Origin: Pseudomonadota bacterium
GTDB taxonomy: Bacteria > Myxococcota > Polyangia > Polyangiales > Polyangiaceae
Length of the DNA stretch: 5,984 bases
NCBI GenBank assembly: GCA_023419055.1
Contig: JAEZYO010000477.1
Location: 1-5,984, forward strand
Direction: 5' to 3'
Positions 1 to 5,835 of the stretch are shown piece by piece. Positions within the stretch are counted from its first letter, which is position 1, and the number at the start of each line of letters is the position of its first letter. Made by a program: the position numbers and the translations under genes. The notes beneath the pieces are model-generated. The model worked only from the letters and a program-made list of their open reading frames with translations. It did no database searches and had not been told where the DNA came from.

Positions 1-750
1 CGATTGATCGTCGGCGCCGACCACGCACACGTTCCGATGCCGCTCCCCGAGCGCCTTCATGATGCGGTACTGAAGGTTGTTCGTGTCCTGATACTCATCG
101 ACGAGGAGGTGGTCGAACTGCGACGCCTCCGCGAAGCGTGCTTCCGGGTGCTTGTCGAACAGGTCCTCCGTGACGAGGAGGAGGTCGTCGAAGTCCATCG
201 CCCCCGAGGCCTTGAGACCGGCCTGGTAGCGGGCGTAGGCCATGGCGCAGAGCTGGTCGCGGTCCTTCTCGGCAACGCGCTCGGCCTGCTCGGGCCGGAG
301 GCCGAGGTTCTTCCACGCGCCGATTTGCGCGAGGAGATCGCCGGGGCGGAGCTTCTCGGCGCCCACGCGGCAATCGCGCAAGGCGTTCCGCGCGAGGGTC
401 TCTTGGTCGCCGCGATCGTAGATGGCGAACTCTTCGGGGTAGCCCATGAGCCGCGCGTGGCGGCGCAAGACGCGCACGCAGAGGGAGTGGAAGGTCGAGA
501 TCTCCGGCGGCTTGACGCCGCGGCGCCGCTTGCCGATGAGGTGCTGCGCGCGCTCCTTCATCTCGCGGGCGGCCTTGTTCGTGAAGGTGACGGCGAGGAT
601 GCGGTTCGGGGTGATGCCGGTCTTGATGAGCGCGGCGATGCGGTACGTGATGACGCGCGTCTTGCCGGTGCCCGCGCCGGCGAGCACGAGCAGGGGGCCC
701 GAGAGGGTCCCCACGGCTTCGCGCTGGGCAGCGTTCAGATCGTGAGGCAC
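1..750 (-). CDS. UvrD/Rep/PcrA-type SF1A DNA helicase, N-terminal part (3' end outside window)
   Basis: ATP-driven 3'-5' single-strand DNA translocase/helicase of the family that acts in repair and in replication restart. I translated the minus strand from a GTG at 750-748; 250 codons are visible with no stop. Motifs in order: Q-motif LNAAQREAV (residues 5-13), Walker A AGAGTGKT (24-31) followed by RVITYRI, motif Ia VTFTNKAAREMKER (54-67), STFHSLC (85-91), DFDDL (186-190), Walker B LLVDEYQDTN (215-224), and the start of motif III, VVGADDQS (243-250), where the window cuts it. The TFTNKAAREMKER and WKN...LKA-DFDDL wording reads closer to Rep than to UvrD, but domains 1B-2B are incomplete, so I give no symbol. 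Motif III has Ala at 246, where many relatives have Asp. The GTG start places the Q-motif five residues in, as expected; no ATG, GTG or TTG lies just upstream in frame and no strong Shine-Dalgarno is visible. It is divergent from the hydrolase across a 49-base spacer. The family call is firm; the subfamily is not. Confidence 0.95.
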   Translation of the reverse strand, partial: MPHDLNAAQREAVGTLSGPLLVLAGAGTGKTRVITYRIAALIKTGITPNRILAVTFTNKAAREMKERAQHLIGKRRRGVKPPEISTFHSLCVRVLRRHARLMGYPEEFAIYDRGDQETLARNALRDCRVGAEKLRPGDLLAQIGAWKNLGLRPEQAERVAEKDRDQLCAMAYARYQAGLKASGAMDFDDLLLVTEDLFDKHPEARFAEASQFDHLLVDEYQDTNNLQYRIMKALGERHRNVCVVGADDQS

Positions 751-799
751 GCTCGGGCTCGATAGCAGAGATCGGGCGGGCGATGCTAGGCTCCGCGCC

Positions 800-1603
800 G
801 TGACCGAGACCGCGCCGAAGCTTCACATCGAGACCGTGGGCGAGGGCCCCACGCTGGTGCTCGCGCACGGCTTCTCCGGGAGCGCGCGCAACTTCCGCTT
901 GCAGGCCAAGGGCCTCAAGGACGTGAGCCGCGTCGTCGTCTACGACGCGAGGGGGCACGCCCGGAGTGAGGCGCCCCCGGAGTTCGCTGCCTACTCGCTC
1001 GACGCGCTGGTCGGCGACTTTGCCCGAGCGGCCGAGGCCGGAGGGCTCCCGGTGATCGCCGGCGGGCTCAGCATGGGCGCGGCCACGGCGCTCGAGTTCG
1101 CCCTTCGTTACCCGGAGCGCGTGACGGGGCTCTTGCTCGCGGCTTACCCATCGCCGGGGGCGGGCAGGGGACTCACCCGTCGCAGTTGGGCTACCGGCTT
1201 CGCCGACGCGCTGCGTGACCACGGGCCCGAGGTGGCCGGCGCGAAATACGTCTGGGGCGAGCAGCCGCGCTTCGACGAGAAAGACTCGAATTTCATCCGG
1301 CTCGGGTTTCTCGAGCATCCGCCCCGCGCGCTCGAAGCCACGTTGCGCGGCGTGCTCGCCGGGCTCGAGGATCCAGGGGCGCTCGCGCCTCGGCTCGCGA
1401 CCATCCGCGTGCCTGCGCTCGTGGTGGTGGGAGCCGACGACAAGGAATCGCTCGAGCCGTCGCGGGCGCTCGCGGCCAACATCCCCGGCGCCGAGTTCGT
1501 GATCGTCCCCGACGCGGGACACGTCGTGAACCTGAAGCAGCCCGCGGTGTTCAATGATCTCGCGCGCCGCTTCATCGAGCGCGTGGTTTCATCGAGCGGA
1601 TGA
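800..1603 (+). CDS. alpha/beta-fold hydrolase
   Basis: A 267-residue cytoplasmic alpha/beta hydrolase with no signal peptide or membrane segment. Visible signature elements: the oxyanion-region HGFSGS (23-28), a strand ending in VVVYDARGHARS (45-56), the nucleophile elbow GGLSMGA with Ser91, a late strand PALVVVGADD (205-214) whose Asp214 is the probable catalytic acid, and DAGHVVNL (238-245) with the catalytic His241. A cap region of roughly residues 116-180 lies between Ser91 and the acid, as is usual for the family. Length and order match the esterase/lactonase/C-C hydrolase-like branch; the substrate cannot be read from sequence. The GTG start is chosen because the first strand (LHIETVGEGPTLVLAHG) begins only seven residues later, so little could be missing. 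Its 3' end converges on the small membrane-protein gene with 10 bases between stops. Family is certain, substrate unknown. Confidence 0.94.
   Translation: MTETAPKLHIETVGEGPTLVLAHGFSGSARNFRLQAKGLKDVSRVVVYDARGHARSEAPPEFAAYSLDALVGDFARAAEAGGLPVIAGGLSMGAATALEFALRYPERVTGLLLAAYPSPGAGRGLTRRSWATGFADALRDHGPEVAGAKYVWGEQPRFDEKDSNFIRLGFLEHPPRALEATLRGVLAGLEDPGALAPRLATIRVPALVVVGADDKESLEPSRALAANIPGAEFVIVPDAGHVVNLKQPAVFNDLARRFIERVVSSSG
1571..1598 (+). repeat. 11-base direct repeat at the 3' end of the hydrolase gene
   Basis: TTCATCGAGCG occurs at 1571-1581 and again at 1588-1598, offset by 17 bases. Because 17 is not a multiple of three, the first copy reads Phe-Ile-Glu-Arg and the second falls in another frame, giving the Ser-rich tail VSSSG. 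It could be a small slippage duplication that altered the C-terminus, or chance in a GC-rich sequence. Confidence 0.5.
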
Positions 1604-1613
1604 AGGCGCGCGC

Positions 1614-1976
1614 CTAGCTCCGGACGACGAAGAAGCCGATCAACACGAAGAGGCCCAGCGCCACCCCCGAGAGCGTCAGGATCTGACCCCAGCGGAGCTT
1701 CTGAGCCGCGTCGCCGACGTGGCCCTGCTCTGCCGCCTTTTGGGCGAGGAAGCACATCACGGCGCCCGTCAGTCCGAGAAGACAACCCCCGCCGCAGATG
1801 ACCGAGCTCAGCAGGGCGACGCCGAGCCAGATCTTCGCTCGGTGCTCGAGCTCGGAAGCGCTCCCGACGGGCGTCCCGGCCGCGGGATGGGGGGAAAAGG
1901 ACCCATACCCTCCTGGAGGCGAGCCGGCTGAAGGCCCGAAGCCTGCCACGTTCGGGGGAGGGCTGGGCTCGGTCAT
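1614..1976 (-). CDS. small two-helix membrane protein, CD225/dispanin-like layout
   Basis: A 120-residue protein. Residues 1-41 are rich in Pro, Gly and Ser and probably disordered. ELEHRAK (42-48) leads into a first hydrophobic helix, about 49-78, that contains a CGGGC cluster (61-65). A short polar loop with GHVGDAAQKLRW (85-96) follows, then a second helix (about 99-118) that ends the protein with VVRS. This order (proline-rich head, helix with Cys/Gly cluster, loop with G-D-x-A pattern, second helix) resembles CD225/dispanin-type proteins, which are common as small bacterial membrane proteins of unknown role. The family call is a pattern judgement. The ATG at 1976 has no clear Shine-Dalgarno, but it gives the complete low-complexity head. 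Divergent from the lipoprotein at 2027 across 50 bases and convergent with the hydrolase. The cysteines lie within or at the edge of the helix and could be acylated; that is inference. Confidence 0.82.
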   Translation of the reverse strand: MTEPSPPPNVAGFGPSAGSPPGGYGSFSPHPAAGTPVGSASELEHRAKIWLGVALLSSVICGGGCLLGLTGAVMCFLAQKAAEQGHVGDAAQKLRWGQILTLSGVALGLFVLIGFFVVRS

Positions 1977-1993
1977 CGCGACATCCGGAAAAA

Positions 1994-2024
1994 ACGAGGG
2001 TAAACCAAAACCCAGGGCCCTCGT
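1994..2024. promoter_or_regulatory. inverted repeat in the divergent spacer, next to the lipoprotein start
   Basis: The arms ACGAGGG (1994-2000) and CCCTCGT (2018-2024) are exact reverse complements separated by a 17-base, comparatively AT-rich loop. The 50-base spacer 1977-2026 must hold the promoters of both divergent genes. The right arm ends two bases before the ATG at 2027, and the left arm is the most ribosome-binding-site-like purine stretch there, though far from the start. It could be an operator shared by both genes or an RNA hairpin limiting translation of the lipoprotein. Seven-base arms can also arise by chance. Confidence 0.35.
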
Positions 2025-2026
2025 CC

Positions 2027-2929
2027 ATGATTCGTTCGCGCGGCTTCTTCGGCGGTGTCACCCGGACCTTGGGCCGTGTTTTCCTGGTATTGGTGCTCGC
2101 GCCGAGCTGCCGCCGGGAGCCCGCGCCAGCTCCGGTGGCTTCGAGCAGAGCAGGCGTCCAGCGAGGCGACTCGGTCGTGTTCGAGGTCATGGCCGCGGAG
2201 TTTCGAGAAGGGCGGGTGCTCGAGTCCGACTCGGGACGGCTTCGCATCGAGCCCGCGGAGGGAGGTGACTCGCTCTGGACCGCGAGCTCGGACGTCTACG
2301 CGTTCGAAGGATCGGCCGCTCCTCGTCCCGGTGATTTCGCGATCTGCCGCAGCGGCTCGCGAGAGTGGACTTCGTGCCGCATTCGAGCGAGCGAGGGGGC
2401 GCGCTTCGAAGTCGAGCTCGCGGACGCGCGGAGGCTCTCGCTCGGGCGCGAAGGAGTCTTGGCTGCTCGCCCCGTGACGGTGCTCAACATCAAGCGACAC
2501 TTCACTCGCGTCGCGGAGCGTCGCGCGTTCAACGAGTCGTTTTCGCGCGCCGGCGAGCCACGGCGCCCCGCGGGGTGGGTGCCGGGCCCGCACGCCCGCG
2601 TGATGGCGAGGCTCGAGGGCGAGTGGTACCAAGCGAAGATCCACGAGTACGACGACGAGGCCCCTCGGGTTCGACTGCCGCTCGACGCGCGCGTCACGGA
2701 GCTTCGTCTTCGCGATCTCGCGCCGGACCTGCCGTATGACACGAGCGCCGTCAAACGCGGGGATTTCGTGTTGATTCGCCCGAGCGGGCCCGCGGAGCCG
2801 TTTCGGGCCGCCGAGGTGCGCTCGCTCGGTGACAAGGAGTTTCGCGTCGCCGACGGCGACGGCAACGTGCGCACGGTCTCGGCGCGCGACGTCGTCCCGC
2901 TCGGCGGTATTAGTCTCGGGGATCGATGA
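2027..2929 (+). CDS. probable lipoprotein with four Tudor/SH3-like small-barrel modules
   Basis: A 300-residue protein of no family I can name. The N-terminus is basic (RSRGFF...TRTLGR), followed by the hydrophobic stretch VFLVLVLAPSC; Cys28 is a plausible lipidation site, though APSC is a non-standard lipobox. A Pro/Ala linker runs to about residue 44. The rest is four similar units starting RGDSVVF (46), PGDFAIC (101), GPHARVMA (187) and RGDFVLIR (244). Each goes on through a W/F-x-x-[AC]-[KRE]-[IV] strand, a turn and a V/L-rich strand; the first, third and fourth end in S/L-x-D-[VL] (SSDVYAF 87-93, LRDLAP 228-233, ARDVVP 286-291). Spacing and strand pattern match Tudor/Agenet/SH3-like barrels, which in other proteins bind peptides, modified residues or nucleic acids; binding here is inference. 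An insert at about 150-185 separates the second and third units. The ATG has no clear Shine-Dalgarno; an inverted repeat sits just upstream. The last 20 bases overlap the 3' end of the opposite-strand lipoprotein gene. Confidence 0.85.
   Translation: MIRSRGFFGGVTRTLGRVFLVLVLAPSCRREPAPAPVASSRAGVQRGDSVVFEVMAAEFREGRVLESDSGRLRIEPAEGGDSLWTASSDVYAFEGSAAPRPGDFAICRSGSREWTSCRIRASEGARFEVELADARRLSLGREGVLAARPVTVLNIKRHFTRVAERRAFNESFSRAGEPRRPAGWVPGPHARVMARLEGEWYQAKIHEYDDEAPRVRLPLDARVTELRLRDLAPDLPYDTSAVKRGDFVLIRPSGPAEPFRAAEVRSLGDKEFRVADGDGNVRTVSARDVVPLGGISLGDR
2162..2899 (+). repeat. four tandem protein modules inside the lipoprotein gene
   Basis: The modules cover residues about 46-93, 101-148, 187-233 and 244-291. 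Shared features are a start of R/P-G-D followed by a hydrophobic strand, an aromatic near the middle (Phe59, Trp114, Trp200, Phe259) followed by an R/K/E-[IV] strand (EGRVL, SCRIR, QAKIH, AAEVR), and a closing [DE]-x-V or DL-x-P edge. The third unit lacks the Asp of the G-D start (GPH). The second unit has the weakest ending. Similarity is at the level of pattern, so these are old duplications. Confidence 0.6.
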
Positions 2930-4550
2930 GCCGTGTCGCGACCAGGGCCCGCGCCTTGCCCGCGAGGGCGCGGAGCTCCGCGCGCACCTCGAGCGTCTTC
3001 CCGCTGCGGAGCGCGCAGACCTTGCCCGAGACGGAATCACCGCCGCGGAACAAGCCGAGCTCTTCTCCGTTTTCGCTGTTCACGAACCGAAGCTCTACCC
3101 CCGAGCCGCCGGCGCCGATCGCCGCGGTGAGATCCACGCAGCGCGCGACCGGTACCTTGATGTTCACCGAGCCTTGCTGAGTGGGCTCGAGCGTGAGCTC
3201 CTGCACGGCGGTGACCTGCGCCGCCTGGGTGACGACGCCGCGCGCCAGCATGCGATCGAGCAAGCGCCCTGCAGCGAGCGGATCCGAGAATAGCGCCGCC
3301 GGACCCTCCGTCTCGGCTGCGATCTCGATCGCGTAGGGTCCACCGCGCGCGATGGGCTCCACGTCGAGCCGCGCCTTGCCGCCGGTCGTGCAGGCGTGAA
3401 GGCTCGCTCCAGCGCCGCCGCGAGCATTCGCGAGCAGCGCGCCGCCGGGCGACCAGAGCCACGCTTCGACGCCGCGCAGCGGCGCGCCGGCGAGGACGTC
3501 GATTCGCGCGCACCCGCGCGGTAAGTCGAGCTGCACGCCGTTGCGGCGGCCCATCTCCAGGGTGCCGCTCGCGACTCGCCGCGCTCGACGTTCGCCGGCT
3601 CCGCGCACCCGAGCGTCCTCCAGAGGTCCCATCGGGTACAAATCGAAGCGAGCGGCGCGCGAGTCGATGTCGCGCTCGGTGCCCTCGGTCGAGCGCGAGA
3701 GCATGACGACGGCGAGGCCGATCCCGGCGTGGGGTCGGATCTCCACGGTGACGGCCGACTGAGTGGGCGAGCAGACCACGAGCGACCGGCTCCGTCCCAC
3801 GCTCGGAGCGCGCCCGACGATGCCGCCGCGCTCGTCGAGCACCTGCACGTCGAGGTACGCGACGTCGTCCGACGGCAGCACGAAGACGTCGAGGCAGCGT
3901 TCGGGTTCGACGCCGGCCGAAAGCCGCGTGGCGAGGCGCGAATCGAGCGGTACGGCCACGCGCCGCACGTCGACCCAGGTGCCGCCGATGGCGCGGCGAT
4001 GCTGCTCGACCTGCTCGTCGAGCCCTGGCCAGACGCTCAAGCGGCGGGCGATCTCCCCCGGCCGGTGCCTCACGCCGTAGACCCCCGCCGCGCGCTCGGC
4101 GTCCTTCACGGCCACGCGTTGCGCTCCGATGGCGACCATGCCGTGACCCGCGGCGATGCGCGCCGAGACGTAGATACGGCGTGGGTGAGGCGGACAGACG
4201 AGGAGCGCGGGGGCTTTGTCGGACGCCTCGTCGCTGCCGAGCACCGCGCCGTCCTCCCCGTAAGCGAACAGGTCCACGTCGTCGACGCTGCGCGTCCCGC
4301 GCGCGATCAGGATCGCGCACTCCGCCTCGGGCACCTCGAGCAGCGCCGCGACGCGATCGCCGGCAACCCCGGCCTCCACCGCGAGCACCTCGGCGTCGCC
4401 CTCGGCCGGCAATTTCATCCAGCTCTTCGCCGCCGGCCCCGCATCGACCTTACCGAAGCGCCCCGCCGGCGCATTCGGCGGAGCGCTCGCGGCGCTCGCA
4501 CCGCAGCCCGAGAGCGCGGCCAGGGCAGCGACGAGCGCGAGGGCCCTCAT
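2910..4550 (-). CDS. 546-residue lipoprotein built of four paired-cysteine modules
   Basis: An unrecognised envelope lipoprotein. Residues 1-16, MRALALVAALAALSGC, form a lipoprotein signal peptide with a canonical LSGC box (Cys16), followed by a low-complexity linker (GASAASAPPNAPAG). The mature part has exactly eight further cysteines in four pairs: 78/119, 219/260, 347/387 and 471/512, spaced 41, 41, 40 and 41. Before each first Cys comes a strand ending in V/L-x-x-P-x-x-x-C or L-P-R-G-C; between the cysteines is a beta-rich core with a turn such as YGEDGAVLG, DERGGIVG, SPGGALLA or NSENGEELG; after the second Cys come two strands around a Gly. This suggests disulfide-locked beta-sandwich modules, reminiscent of the pre-peptidase C-terminal (PPC) fold, but that is inference. 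The ATG at 4550 is chosen over longer in-frame extension because it yields the signal peptide, has AAGGGGAG just upstream, and overlaps the previous stop as ATGA. The gene ends in TAA at 2912-2910, inside the opposite gene. Confidence 0.92.
   Translation of the reverse strand: MRALALVAALAALSGCGASAASAPPNAPAGRFGKVDAGPAAKSWMKLPAEGDAEVLAVEAGVAGDRVAALLEVPEAECAILIARGTRSVDDVDLFAYGEDGAVLGSDEASDKAPALLVCPPHPRRIYVSARIAAGHGMVAIGAQRVAVKDAERAAGVYGVRHRPGEIARRLSVWPGLDEQVEQHRRAIGGTWVDVRRVAVPLDSRLATRLSAGVEPERCLDVFVLPSDDVAYLDVQVLDERGGIVGRAPSVGRSRSLVVCSPTQSAVTVEIRPHAGIGLAVVMLSRSTEGTERDIDSRAARFDLYPMGPLEDARVRGAGERRARRVASGTLEMGRRNGVQLDLPRGCARIDVLAGAPLRGVEAWLWSPGGALLANARGGAGASLHACTTGGKARLDVEPIARGGPYAIEIAAETEGPAALFSDPLAAGRLLDRMLARGVVTQAAQVTAVQELTLEPTQQGSVNIKVPVARCVDLTAAIGAGGSGVELRFVNSENGEELGLFRGGDSVSGKVCALRSGKTLEVRAELRALAGKARALVATRLIDPRD
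3015..4319 (-). repeat. four Cys-pair modules in the lipoprotein
   Basis: The span runs from Cys78 to Cys512 of the 546-residue protein. First cysteines fall at 78, 219, 347 and 471, so unit lengths are 141, 128 and 124 residues. All non-lipobox cysteines of the protein belong to the pattern. Loops between the modules (about 150-200, 290-330 and 415-450) are charged and may include helices. Confidence 0.75.
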
Positions 4551-5824
4551 GGGCTCCCCTTGCCGAGCTCGATGCGGCCGGTTTGAAAGAGCGCGGACAT
4601 CCAGACCAGACCGAGCCCGCGCGAGTCGACGTCCAGCCGGGCGGCTTCGGCGCTCCCGGCGCAGAAGCTGAGGGCGGTGCCCGGTGCTTCGTCGCTCGAG
4701 CGATTCTGCGAGTAACTCGCCCCGACCGTGGCGGCGAGCGACAGGCCGTAGCTGCTGCCGCGCAGCCGCACCACGGCGGCGACGTAGCAGGCGCCGGGCT
4801 CGGGTTGAAACGGCATCATGGTCGAGCCCTGAACGCCGAGCGCCGCGTCGACGAGGCCGGCGCCCTCGAGCTTGATGCGGTAGCGCCGGAGCACGGCGCT
4901 GAACTGCGCTCGCGCGTCGGCGTCCCACCCCGCGGGTAGGCCGCGCTCGAGATCCCAGCGCGTACGGACGAGCCGCGTGCGCCCCCTGGGGAGCGCGCCC
5001 GCGTAGCGGACGTTCACCGGAATGGGGCGACCCGTGCAAAAATCGACGTTCGCGTCGGTGCCCTCGCTGCGATCCGCCGCGAGCACTTCGCCCGTCTGAG
5101 CGTTCGACACTTCCAGGTCGAGGTCGACCGCACGAATGCTCTGGTGGCCGGCCTCGTCGGCGAGCAAGCTCAGGCGGTGGCACCCCGGGGGCAGCGCGAG
5201 CAGCTGCTGGCCGTTGCCGCGTACGGTCGCGGTGAGCTCTTCCGCCGTCACCTCCAGGGCGCTTTCCTGTGCGGCGTACTCCTCGATGGCCTTGAGGCGC
5301 AGCGGCAAGGGAGCGGCGCTCGGTCGCGGCCCCGAGCCGGCTTGAGGCGCGAGCGGTCCCGGATCGCGGTGCGGGAGGACCTGCGTGAGCGCGGGGAGCG
5401 GCGCCTCCGACGTGACCAGCAGGACCTCGATGAGGCCGCGCGGAGAGCGGAGCTCGACAGCGACGTGATCGAGGATCGACTTCTTCGCGCCGCAGCGCGA
5501 GATGACGGAGGCTCCGGCGAGGCTGGTCTCGGGCAGCTCCGCCTGGTCGGCAGGGAGCCCGTAAAAGTCGGTGACGAAGTTGACGGTCGTCGGAGCGAGG
5601 ATCGCGACCGTCACGCAGCCGCGGGTGGTCGGATCCGTGGCGTCGGCGGGGAGCAGGAGGGGGACCACGTCGCCGCGCTCGAGCAAGCGGGGCGGCAGGC
5701 GTTTGACTCGGCCGAACGCGCTCCAGGCGAGCGTCAGCCGCTCGACGTCCCCCGCGAGATCGGCGCGCGCGGAGCTCGCGGCGACCGTGAGGAGCAGCCC
5801 GAGCCCGAGAGCCGCGCGCCGCAT
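4547..5824 (-). CDS. 425-residue secreted protein with three paired-cysteine modules
   Basis: Family not recognised. Residues 1-22 are a typical Sec signal peptide: RR, a hydrophobic core (ALGLGLLLTVAASS) and the cleavage site ARA before Asp23; no lipobox, so it is probably periplasmic or secreted. The mature protein has six cysteines in three pairs: 70/111, 215/263 and 346/388 (spacing 41, 48 and 42). Each first Cys follows a strand and a P/G turn (TTRGC, LPPGC, EPGAC). The second module is clearest: LPPGCHRLSLLAD, then VDLDLEVSNAQTGEVLAAD, then VDFC. A Pro-rich linker (about 141-175) separates modules one and two. The layout matches the downstream lipoprotein, so the two are probably paralogous in part and act together. 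The ATG at 5824 is supported by the signal peptide and by GGGGTGAG just upstream, which overlaps the stop of the preceding gene, four bases away. Its TGA overlaps the next ATG. No enzyme motif is visible. Confidence 0.92.
   Translation of the reverse strand: MRRAALGLGLLLTVAASSARADLAGDVERLTLAWSAFGRVKRLPPRLLERGDVVPLLLPADATDPTTRGCVTVAILAPTTVNFVTDFYGLPADQAELPETSLAGASVISRCGAKKSILDHVAVELRSPRGLIEVLLVTSEAPLPALTQVLPHRDPGPLAPQAGSGPRPSAAPLPLRLKAIEEYAAQESALEVTAEELTATVRGNGQQLLALPPGCHRLSLLADEAGHQSIRAVDLDLEVSNAQTGEVLAADRSEGTDANVDFCTGRPIPVNVRYAGALPRGRTRLVRTRWDLERGLPAGWDADARAQFSAVLRRYRIKLEGAGLVDAALGVQGSTMMPFQPEPGACYVAAVVRLRGSSYGLSLAATVGASYSQNRSSDEAPGTALSFCAGSAEAARLDVDSRGLGLVWMSALFQTGRIELGKGSP
4554..4561 (-). 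promoter_or_regulatory. ribosome binding site of the 546-residue lipoprotein gene
   Basis: On the minus strand AAGGGGAG is followed by CCC and the ATG at 4550. It lies inside the last codons of the upstream gene, and the start and stop share ATGA (4550-4547), an arrangement typical of translational coupling. It decides the start against the long upstream extension of the same frame. Confidence 0.6.
4661..5617 (-). repeat. three Cys-pair modules in the secreted protein
   Basis: The span runs from Cys70 to Cys388 of the 425-residue protein. First cysteines at 70, 215 and 346 give unit lengths of 145 and 131, matching those of the neighbouring lipoprotein. No cysteine lies outside the pairs. 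The middle unit has seven extra residues between its cysteines. Confidence 0.75.
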
Positions 5825-5827
5825 GAG

Positions 5828-5835
5828 CTCACCCC
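5828..5835 (-). promoter_or_regulatory. ribosome binding site of the 425-residue protein gene, overlapping the upstream stop
   Basis: GGGGTGAG on the minus strand contains the TGA stop (5831-5829) of the preceding gene and sits three bases before the ATG at 5824, so termination and reinitiation are probably coupled. Confidence 0.55.

Noticed and set aside
4..765. 253-codon plus-strand open frame opposite the helicase
   Set aside because: The minus strand encodes unmistakable SF1 helicase motifs over the same bases. The plus-strand product is a low-complexity shadow of GC-rich codons.
751..799. Promoter elements in the helicase/hydrolase spacer
   Set aside because: Only weak -10-like words (around GCTATC and GATGCTAGG) with no matching -35; not enough to call a promoter on either strand.
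1605..1614. Palindrome GGCGCGCGCC between the convergent stops as a terminator
   Set aside because: It leaves only a three-base stem once a loop is allowed and has no T-run on either side. Alternating GC palindromes are expected by chance in this DNA.
95..2247. Long minus-strand frames opposite the hydrolase and neighbours (95-1522 and 1144-2247)
   Set aside because: They are Arg/Pro/Ser-rich with no domain, and run antisense to genes with clear motifs. They arise from the scarcity of stop codons in GC-rich DNA.
1973..3040. 355-codon minus-strand frame opposite the Tudor-like lipoprotein
   Set aside because: Low-complexity Arg-rich product without a start context. The plus-strand frame has a signal sequence and repeated modules.
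2910..5183. 757-codon open frame extending the 546-residue lipoprotein upstream
   Set aside because: The extra N-terminal 211 residues are Arg/Gly/Ala-rich shadow translation of the secreted-protein gene. The true start at 4550 has a signal peptide, a lipobox and a ribosome binding site.
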